Part shown: one piece after another, positions 21,917 to 30,989 of the stretch
Layout: the number at the start of each line of letters is the position of its first letter
How positions within the stretch are numbered: the first letter of the stretch is position 1
Source: Cloeon dipterum
Taxonomy: Eukaryota; Arthropoda; Insecta; Ephemeroptera; Baetidae
Direction of reading: 5' to 3'
DNA length: 64,000 bases
Assembly: GCF_949628265.1 (NCBI RefSeq)
Contig: NC_088788.1
Location: 6,758,001 to 6,822,000 of the forward strand
Notes under the pieces: model-generated
Database searches by the model: none
What the model saw: only the letters and a program-made list of their open reading frames with translations
Told to the model about the DNA's origin: nothing
Translations under genes and position numbers: made by a program

Positions 21917-23067
21917 TTATAATCGCTGAGTTTGATAAAAATCGATATTGTCACGATTTTATAAAATTAAGATTTGAGATAACATTTGTTTTTGCATAAT
22001 CTTATTTCTTCCCTACTCTTTTTACTCCTATACCTTTAACTCTCGCTTCCCCTTCTCTCATCCCTCCCTCCAGCTAGAAGTCATCAAAATTAACGCAGTT
22101 AAGTACTAATTGCATTAAAAACCTATCAAAACGTTCACATTTATTTTCATCGAGATTAATACTGGAGGTTAATGTTTTCCTGATTGGTGGGCTTAGGTTT
22201 CTCCTGTTTGGGGGCTTGCGTGAAAATGTGCGATGGAGCTAGCGTAGCATTCATGCTTTTTAAATGCAAAGCAAAGGATTGGATAATTTAATAAAAATCT
22301 TGTGGCAGGGTAAAACTAGGATTTCGGTCATTATTATGAAGTCATAACAGATGCCGTGTACCAATTGTAAAATCTCATCGGGTACCAAGAACACCACCGC
22401 TGACAATGAGCAAAATAAAATAAGAGTCCGAGTGGCTGCAGAGGAGTGTGACATTTTATTAAAAATTTAGCCGCTTCAAAGAGCCGAGATTTAAATTCAA
22501 AGCGTCTTCTAAATTTGCCTTCACAAGGAGTTTGTGCTTAATTTGGACATCTTTTAGTTTAACCGCACCGAGGTCTTTTCATTAAACGATTAAAAACAAG
22601 ACATTTGTCCGTAAATTCGCTGGTTAAGTGGGAAAACCAGCTCATTGAACCAAGTTATTAGAGCTTTTTTGAGTCATTTAATTAACCTGTTTTTGCCATC
22701 TTTAATATTTGACAGCCAGTGGTACCTGATATACTCTCATAATCAAAGCATGCCTTATGTTAATTGTAAGCTTTGTGTTTTTGTGAGGCATAAGGCCAAA
22801 AATTAAAAATTTGATGATGAAGAAATCTGCTTTTTTATGAAACAAAAACTGATTTTAAAAATGAAGCTAAAAATGTCAATCTTTTTTAGGAGCTTCAATT
22901 TTTTAGTTTAAAATATCACCATTCCAAATTGGAAACCTTTGTACTCGGGGCCGATTAAGTTATTTATTGGCTGTTAAAAACAGTAGGTTTTAGAGTAAAA
23001 ACCATTATTTCACATTAATGCAAGAGAAAATTTATTATCAACAATTGTTATATGCTTGTATAATAGC
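21917..23067. other. Intergenic region between lectins 4 and 5
   Basis: A pyrimidine-rich tract lies at 22000-22080, as upstream of lectin 2. On the minus strand, 22260-22454 reads as a 64-codon ORF starting MSHSSAATRTLILFCSL, which looks like a signal sequence but has no continuation or family that I recognise. 22448-22525 is the short repeat shared with 3023-3140. The rest is AT-rich without a gene. Confidence 0.4.
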
Positions 23068-23799
23068 TTAAGTGCATAGGCTAATCTGCGTCTCACAAAT
23101 GTACGCATGCTTTGATACACAGTCCTCATCGTCCCAGAGATGACCAACATCGTTCCAGAGTCTGAGGCAGTTGCCGGAATTATTAGGCTGATTAGGACTC
23201 CAAAAAGGATTTGACCCAAAATCCACTCCTGTTGAGTCCCAGTACCAATTGCCTTCTTGCCATTGATCCGATCCAGACACCCAGAACGATTCGCTATAGG
23301 CGCCTGTAATTTTAAGGAAAAACAAACTACAAGTTAAACAATACAACCATTGTACTATGTGTAGCTTTTACTTATAGCGGACAAAATAGCGGAATTCTCG
23401 GCGGAATTTTGAATGCTCGCTAAATCTAGTCCTTCTTCCCTACATAAATTTCTCGCGCCAAACCAGTCAACCTTAATTGGGGATTTTATTAACTGTTCTG
23501 TTCATTAGCATGAATGATTGGGTTCTTACTGCTGATGCACGTATGTAATAAGTGTGTCCTCCATAATCAAACCTCGGAGAAGGTTCTGCAGCTACAAATT
23601 TGAAATTAATTAATAACACCTAATGTTGATTATAAATATTATTCATCCTACCCTTTGTTTCATTTACGGGCCCTGCAAACTTCAAAATGAAAATGATTAT
23701 TAACTGAACAATTCCAATTCAAGAATTAATATTACTAACCGTAAAATTGAGGCCAAGAAAGCAAATAGCAAAAAATGCTAAAACAACGCGCGTCGTCAT
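23068..23799 (-). CDS. Secreted C-type lectin, type I (lectin 5), 161 aa
   Basis: Exons in transcript order: 23740-23799, 23652-23679, 23530-23591, 23372-23471, 23068-23303; 486 nt, phases consistent. The start MTTRVVLAFFAICFLGLNFT is a signal peptide. Landmarks are DWFGARNLCREEGLDLASIQ, ESFWVSGSDQW, WYWDSTGVDFG, QPNNSGNCLRLW, HLWDDEDC and YICET. The tripeptide is QPN, a mixed form between the galactose-type QPD and mannose-type EPN. It is closest to lectin 3, and the sequence upstream is paralogous to that of lectin 3. Confidence 0.88.
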
Positions 23800-23852
23800 C
23801 TTTCTGATGGTTTTTCAAAGCTTGCATCTGTACTGGTGATTGTCAATACATG

Positions 23853-23859
23853 TTATATA
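23853..23859 (-). promoter_or_regulatory. TATA box of lectin 5
   Basis: TATATAA on the minus strand, about 55-60 bp before the ATG. Confidence 0.6.
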
Positions 23860-24399
23860 TGAAAAGCATCTCCAGATAATAATGAATACAGGGGGGGGGG
23901 GGGAAATGATGGAGAGAGGGCGATAGTAAATGGTAAAGAAAGGGAATGTAAAATTAATGGTAGATATAAAGGCGGGCAAAAGATTATTCAAACATAGCTT
24001 TAGATAGAGGGGGGCAATCAGACGCGGAGAAAGGAGATATTCTTTAGTAATATCTCACATAAATGGTAGAATTTGTATAATTTAATGACGTGAAAGGTGA
24101 ATAAAAAATTACTATCGATTTTGAGTTCTAATACTTTATACGAAATTAATTTGTGTGAATTGGGTGGTCATTCAGAGTTCATCCGAAAAGCAAAAATGGA
24201 ATTCGTTCATTGTCCGAAATTTTAAATTTCTCAAAATGATGCTGATATATATGGCCACTTCAAATAAAAAAGCAACGGAGCAATAATTCTATTGAGTCCT
24301 TTCATCGTCAGCCTTTAAAGAAAAAAAAAATAAAATTCCTTATCAAAACTGCGCTGGTGATTCACTGGTTTTTGTTTAAAAAAATATTAATAGAAAATG
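23860..24399. other. Lectin 5 upstream region
   Basis: Contains a run of 13 G (23891-23903) inside a purine-rich block matching that upstream of lectin 3, then AT-rich sequence. No gene recognised. Confidence 0.5.
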
Positions 24400-24694
24400 T
24401 TATGCCTTGAACTGTGCCCTAAATCCGAGCAGATTGAGTGGCAAACAGGTCACAATTTCATCCAAGACATTTATATTTTTCGCGAGATCGACCAAGGAAC
24501 TTGATGATGCAGGCATCAATCTGTTTGGGAACTACTAAAAATGACGTGCAAAAACACAATCGCAACCTTGCGTGAGAGCGGCTTTGTATGATCAGTCTGC
24601 AGAAGTACCAAAAATATTGAAGAATATGCTACCAGCTCCACCATAAGATTCTTACTCATTGGCTGCATGACTCTGATTAGATGACCAAATATAC
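24400..24694 (-). pseudogene. Possible 3' exon remnant of an unrecognised helical protein
   Basis: After a good acceptor (TTTTGTCCCCCAG, ending at 24695) the minus strand reads IFGHLIRVMQPMSKNL and continues VELVAYSSIFLVLLQTDH and VAIVFLHVIF to a stop at 24516. The next frame then stays open as SSSSLVDLAKNINVLDE and CLPLNLLGFRAQ to a stop at 24400. Two coding-like frames joined by a shift suggest a broken last exon of a helical-repeat type protein. I do not recognise the family and found no upstream exon. It interrupts the duplicated block between lectin 5 and the second protease fragment. Confidence 0.35.
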
Positions 24695-26080
24695 CTGGGG
24701 GACAAAATAAAATAAAAAAACAGGTGTTTTCAGAAAAAGGACGCACTCCCGTTTTGATTTCTAGGGCCATTTTTTTCGATAAAATTTCTACCAAATTAAC
24801 TTATTCTGCTGACAGCGTTATATTATACGTATTATGCTCACATATATGGCAAAGATTGAAGGAGAGACTAATTAACTACTCACAAAGTTTCAGCACAATC
24901 AAGAATAAATTCTAATTCATTTCATTTTCACTCTGGTTGAATAAAAGCTAGTAACGTTTCTAACCAAGAAATTTCCTGCAAAATATATGTATAATCTGTG
25001 TTCTGTGAATTTTGGATAGTAAAATGTTTTTTCTAGACTATATGTCAACCGTCGTAGAATCAACAAATGAACATACCTACTGAAATTTTAATATATTTTA
25101 CTGAGCCATACTTTAAAACGCGTCTAATGGTTACAACCATCCATTAGTCTAGAACTGTTTGAATCAGTTAAAAATTTTGGTTTAAAATTAGAGAATTTTT
25201 TCAAAGTATATACATACACTTTCAGCTCCAAATTTTTAACCGTGGGAACTCGTTTTTTTATATATTTTTTCCTGCATATCATATAAAGCTCAGACGACAC
25301 ACAAGAAGATCAAAATAGTTTTTTCAAAGAGATTCAAAATAAGGCTTTGGTCATTGATAACAAATAATTAATTTTATTAATTATTAATATTTTTGTCTGT
25401 TATATATTTAACGATTTAAACTTTTTAAAACTCTAAATTAGTCAACTGTATCTAATTAGTTCGAAAACTGCGCAAAATGTGAATATTTAATTTTATTCAA
25501 ACAATTTTATTCTCTTTTGTTTGGCTGTTTTTTTTTTTCGAAACATTTAATAATAAAAATATTTATGACACACACCTATATTTGGAACAATGAAGTAATT
25601 GTCTGGTGCTGATATGACTAAGTAAGAGATGCCAATCATTTGACACGGATTGTCCAATTATCGCTGAAGAGATAGACGGTACAAAGAAAACCGCATCACA
25701 AAATCTCATTGTCAGTTTATCGCTGACTCAATTTGTGCAATGCAGAATCAAGATTGTAATAACCAGTGCAATCAAGATACAGACTGTTGGCCTATCTATA
25801 TTAATTACGCATCCGGACAAAAAGTACATGCACCAGATTCGTCAGAGGGCAAAAAGAAGAGTGAGTGTACCTTGAATTATGCGTCAGCGGTCAAAAGGTA
25901 CACCTGCAGTGCAGTTGACGTGATTTTAAAGGAGGGGTTTTATTTGTCTGCTGCTCTAATCAAGCGCACACCGTTTTAACGACTCCAAAATTTTAACTTA
26001 GGACTGATTGCCACTTATTTAAAACAAAAGATCGTCTTGATGAATGCTAAAAAAGCGGGGAAATCACCCTTTGTTTGCCA
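24695..26080. other. AT-rich sequence, nothing firm recognised
   Basis: About 25600-25740 matches the region before the first protease fragment (19410-19560). A 79-codon ORF at 25740-25979 has no recognised features. No exon chain found. Confidence 0.45.
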
Positions 26081-26512
26081 GCTTTATTCAAAATTAGTTT
26101 CAAAGTAATCTTTATTATGGTTCTGCAGGGCTATTTTGCCCCATACATTGCCATATCCAGACAAAATAATATCAGTTTGAACATAATTGTATAAAAGAGA
26201 GGTGATTCAATATTTCTTGAGGTACTGTTCTTTTAAAAATTCCTTGAATGCACTTTGGTTTCCGTTGAGACACAAATTCGGCGGAAGATTGTTCCAGAGG
26301 CGGTAGCTCAGCACTTGAAAACAGTTTTCGGGCACTTCAACACTTACAAATGGGGCCAGTAGTTTCATTTGATGCGCTCTTGTCCTGCCAAAAAGATTTA
26401 CATCGTACATTTTGGTTGCTAAATGGCACAGATAAGGCGGACAATTTTTATTCAGAATTTTGTGTGTCTGCACTAACAAGTCCAAATTAGTCCAATTTGC
26501 TAATTTATTTTA
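26081..26512 (-). mobile_element. 5'-truncated non-LTR retrotransposon (reverse-transcriptase C-terminal tail)
   Basis: The minus strand reads LANWTNLDLLVQTHKILN from about 26512, then CPPYLCHLATKM, GRTRAHQMKLLAPF, SYRLWNNLPPNLC and FKEFLKEQYLKKY to a stop at 26207. The order hKILN...PPYL...RTR...LhxPF...RLWNxLP...FKxxLKxxL is the typical end of LINE ORF2 proteins. Everything upstream, including the polymerase domain, is absent, as in 5'-truncated insertions. About 130 bp of 3' UTR with ATAATAAAG follows. Confidence 0.75.
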
Positions 26513-27600
26513 AAATTTAATATCTAATGCGAAGTCAGAAAATGTTGAATATATTTAATAGCAAAAACAGCTTACTATAAACGTATATGAATTACAATAA
26601 TAAATATTTAGAAAAAAAGTTTTGAGGCTCTTTGCCGTATCATAAATAATTGATGATGGAAGAGCAGTTTTACTGTTCTAACGTTTAAATATTTTTTGTC
26701 TAAAAAAAATCACATTCAAAATATTTAAAAAAATAAAAAAAAAATACAGGGACAAACGACAGCAGTTTGGCTTTATAAATTAGCGGCTAGCGAAAAATTC
26801 TTGATGAATTCGCAGACACACACCGCAGACACATAAAAGCATGACTCAAAAACACTATCTTATCTGATGTCTCCGGAATTTCGGAGGCTAAATATTACGT
26901 TTCAAATCAAATTTCTTGATAAAGAATTCAAGACAAACTAAAAAAGTGCGCTAATTACAGCTGACATTTATCAAAGCCCAAAAACCACCCAATTTCAACC
27001 CACAAAAGGCGTTCGTAAACGTCAAATTTTTTGGAACGAAGGAATCTTGGTCCTATGATAACTGGCGGTTTTTTAAGGAAATCGGCCATATATTTAAGTA
27101 ACCTCTTAAACTTGACATTTATTGCCGATTTGTTGCCAACTCAATTCGCTTTGAAATGGCGTCAAGTTTGTTTCATTTGCACTTCTGGAAGCCGAAATAT
27201 AGGAGGGAAAACACATTACGTTTAACATTATGGATGGAAGACACACACGTTTCGACCAACTCTCGCATTTCTCGGTAGAATAGGGCATTAAAAATTGATT
27301 CTTTCTATCAGACCGAGAAGTGTAAAGTGAGCGTAAAGCATGTGTCTACCATACATTTGGATTGGATTAGTACTTTATTTGCGTTTATCTTCGGTACAAC
27401 GCTGTAATATCGTCTAGTGCTGTCCAAAAATTTGCAAACATGTCAAAATAGAAGTATGAAACAATGGAAAAGAGAACAAAATTTTGTACAGACCCGATGA
27501 GCCACATGTACCTTATGCCCGCTGACGCATAAGGCGCATGTCATTGAACTTTTTGTCGGACGCGTAACGTGTAATCACCGATAGGAGTAAAACTCGCTTG
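26513..27600. other. AT-rich sequence with one hairpin, no gene
   Basis: No exon chain seen. A 38-bp hairpin (ACATGTACCTTATGC and its imperfect reverse complement) lies at about 27504-27541. Confidence 0.45.
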
Positions 27601-28500
27601 AGTGGCGCTGCTCTTTAAGCTGCTGCCTAGACAAGCACGCAGAATTAGGCTTGTTAGGCAACTGGCGCAACGCAAGAGCAACACAGGATGCCTACTCGCA
27701 TAGAAATGTTAAATAATAATATTTGATTATTAATTTTAATTATAAAAAATACAAATATTTATAGAATTGAATTAACAAAGGATTAATAAAGAACTAGGAT
27801 TAACTCAAAGGTTTGTTTTTGTTACAAAATCAAAAATTCTTAATGGTAAATCACTAAAAATAAATATTTTTCAGTTAATACCACCCTGAATTTTTGTTCA
27901 GGAAGAAGGTTGGATTTCACAATTCGGCGGCGAACGCAAGCCTTTTTCGGAGGAAATATCCAAGATGATCGACGCTCAAGTGCACAAGCTTGTCGCTAGA
28001 GCCCTGAAGACCACAACTACTGATGTTCTCTCGCGACACAAAAAGAACTTAACTTTAGAAAGAAATTTGACATTTTAACTTTTTGATGCGATTAAGTATT
28101 ATATTTGGGGTCGAACCAGATTGCTGAGAGCCTTCTTAAGGAGGACACCCTGAGCTCCAATGACGTCTCTGAGCTTATTGGACCTCGAACTTTTCTCACA
28201 AAAATTATAAAATGAGGTAGCTCTTTAGGGAAAAATATTTTTCAGTGAAACAGAGTAAAATTGACAAGAATTTTTAAAATAACTTTATATTTTTAGGGTT
28301 TTTAAATAAGTGGGTTTATTCATAGTTTATGTTTAAAATATGACGAAAAGTTTTATATAAAAGAAAACAGAGAAATGTAGAGAATCTATACTATCCTCAG
28401 TTTGCAAAGTTTTTATTGAATTTTCTCGGAGAAATTAAAGTAGTGTTGAGTATTAGGCAACTTGCGCAACACAAATGCAAGACAAATTGCCTAATTTCTA
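27601..28500 (+). repeat. Duplicated block with protease 3' fragment, copy 2
   Basis: Paralogue of 19709-20590, same orientation, with the same TAGGCAAC-type motifs at both ends. It contains the protease exon fragment at 27874-28215. Confidence 0.85.
27874..28215 (+). pseudogene. Decayed copy of the last two m-AAA protease exons (copy 2)
   Basis: It matches exons 10-11 of the gene at 10869-14093, and is closer to the fragment at 19981 than to the gene. It shares the one-base loss before GGCGGCGAACGC, but reads GACGCTCAAGTG where copy 1 has a stop. No upstream exons are present, so it cannot make a protease. Confidence 0.88.
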
Positions 28501-29871
28501 AAGTATTACTAATTTTGTAGTATTGTGTATTAAAATATAAATTAATAATTAAATACTACGCCCTGTCAAGAAAAAGACCAGCTAATTTTCCTGCCCCTGC
28601 ATCGTGGTCTTTGTAGAAACGCAAGAAATTCATCCTGTGTAATTCACGTAATTCATCAACGCAAGTAGCAAAAATCGGGAAGCCTTCTAATCCTCCCAAA
28701 TAGGAATGGACTCGAGATTACAATGCAAGAGAGCTAAGTGTAGGCCCAAATCAACCCGCACTTAACTCCCGAACATTACTTGGGTTCCCAAATTGCAACC
28801 ATGGTTAGAATTTTAGATACGACCAAAATCATAAATAATATTGTATTGGGATAAATCTTTATTCTTTATCGAAAATATGGCTTTTTTAACTTAGGTATAT
28901 TTGTCCTTTCATCGTAATCCCGAAAATAATTATTACCTAAAAGCAAATATCTCCAATTTATCGAAAAAAAATGGGAAAAGTTAGGTATTTGAAGCATCAA
29001 AGAAGAGAGTCCTATAATTTTTTCATCAATAAATTCACTCGCCTGCATTTTTAACTTTAATATTAGATGGAATTAACCGTTTAACAATTCTAACATCGAA
29101 TATTTATCAAATTTCACGCCTCTAGTGAAGAAATTCAAGAGCGGAATTTGAACCCAGTAGTGTTATTTTATTTCAATGTACAGATAACAATCTAGACGAT
29201 CTGTGAAAATATTCGAGTGATGCAGCTGAGGATGGCGAGCCAATGTTCCAAGCATTTTGTGAGTGAATTCACTTAATCCTGAGATCTCCTGGAAACCGGT
29301 CGCTGCTTCTCTGATATTTGCGGCTGAGCATACTTGAGGGACAAATTGTCAAAGGTAATTTTAATTTTTAGAGTGTGTGTGTGCTCGTGCTTTTTTATAC
29401 AATACAACCAAATATAATGTTTGACTCATTTATTTATAATTTATAAAATTAGAAAAATTTTAGATTTTAGAATTGAATATATATAAACATGGATTATATC
29501 GTTAAATTGGAAGTATTTATTTTAATTCTTTTTTTTTAAGTTGCAATCAAGAGGGAAGTGTTTATAATATTTCTTTTAACTCAGAATCAGGTGTAATTTT
29601 TGTGGTGTTTCCTATTAGAATTTATTAAAATTTAAGCTTGACATTCCTGAAATTGTCCACATGTCTTACATATTTATTCATTCTTATTGCTCGTAAGGGA
29701 CAAATAAACTAATTTTTCAAATTGCGTTTCCTGTTGGAGAATTAGGAAATTTTTACAATAACAGGTTTTGCTGGTAAATACCAATATGAGAGGCTCAGGA
29801 TTAAATCTACTAATAATGTTGTGTAAATCGTGTTTGTTTCTCAGAAAAATGCCTGATAATTCTGGAAAAAA
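28501..29871. other. Intergenic sequence, nothing recognised
   Basis: No exon chain, repeat boundary or RNA gene was recognised. Confidence 0.45.
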
Positions 29872-30485
29872 ATGGACACGCACCCCCCGAAAATGCCCAA
29901 TGTAGTGATGAGAGCCAAGCGAAAAACGATCGTTGAAATCGTTGAATTAGAAAATATGCTAACTATAATTCCTTCAAACTCTTTTGATCGTGAATTTACG
30001 AAATGTTTTAAGTGCAAATTTGTGGTGATTGTATCCTCACAATGGATGTTTTTCAAAAGTTGCTTGCAAGCAGATCGGACGTGATAAATTTTATTGTTTA
30101 TTGTGGCAGCATCGGTTTGAAACTTTTTTAGGACTTGATGAACATTTGCTTTTATTCCATTTTCATAATGCTATTTATAGCATGGTCCTAATTCGAGGGC
30201 TTTTTACACCCTTCCTAAAATCATCGATTTATTTCGTTCAATGCAATTTTGCTGTCCAATTTATAAATGTTTCAGTTTTGTAAACCGGCTATAATGTTCC
30301 TGTGGAAGAAGAGAATCGTGAGATCAGGTCCCAACAAAACTCTTGTCCCTGCTAATAGCGCCCAGTCCGAGTTTTTACAATGTGTAATTTGTAAAAACAA
30401 CTTTGTTTTTTCAAATCGAATTCATTCTTACCGTCCTTGCTACTCATTGTCAGACAATCCTGTTTTCGTCCTTGAAATGAAATAA
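29872..30485 (+). CDS. Doubtful or decaying zinc-finger-like gene
   Basis: Three open segments follow one another in three frames. The first starts MDTHPPKMPN and ends near EFTKCFKCKFV before a possible GT donor at about 30031. The second has FYCLLWQHRFETFLGLDEH followed by LLLFH, which keeps exact C2H2 zinc-finger spacing except that the second cysteine is tryptophan. The third (about 30276-30485, after the acceptor ATGTTTCAG) has EFLQCVICKNNFVF and ends in a stop. CFKC and CVIC follow similar leader residues, which hints at an internal repeat. The donor between segments two and three is not convincing, so this may be a pseudogene. Confidence 0.3.
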
Positions 30486-30845
30486 TTTTTATTTCCCCAT
30501 GTTTCAAGAAAAATTGTATAGATTTATATTTTAAGAAAAAAAAATTTTAACCAGAGCGCATAGTCAAATGTCTTATTTTTCCGCTACCTGTTAATTTGGA
30601 TGTGATGGTTCTTGCAGAAATAAAATAAATATTAATGAAAGTTCAGGTTTTAATTTTGCATTCCAGACACTTATTTGGTTCAATTTCTTGCAGAAAAGTT
30701 TAAGAAAAGAAAATCATTCTATTTTTGTATTAATTAAGAAAAATGCATTAAAATATAGTTTGGGTTTGGTAATAAAGGCAATTCAGGAATAAAAAAAACA
30801 CATTGAGATTAAATTGTCGCACATAATTTAGACATACATCTAAAA
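30486..30845. other. Short intergenic gap between convergent transcription units
   Basis: AT-rich. AATAAAATAAAT occurs on the plus strand near 30620 and could serve the unit at 29872. Confidence 0.4.
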
Positions 30846-30851
30846 TTTATT
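30846..30851 (-). other. Poly(A) signal of the furrowed-like gene
   Basis: AATAAA on the minus strand, about 140 bp after the stop codon at 30990-30992. Confidence 0.55.
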
Positions 30852-30989
30852 CACGTATTCACACGCATCGGATCATAAAAATAAAAATTACCCAGCTATT
30901 ATGTACACAGCTAACTAACTAAAAATAAAGGTTCACTCTCATTCGTCCTAAAGTCGTGTTCGTGTATCACAATTGTGGCGCCGCGCAGG

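Noticed and set aside
15667-23799. CRISPR-like or satellite array explanation for repeated motifs in the lectin region
   Set aside because: The repeats are paralogous genes and flanks with irregular spacing, and the DNA is eukaryotic.
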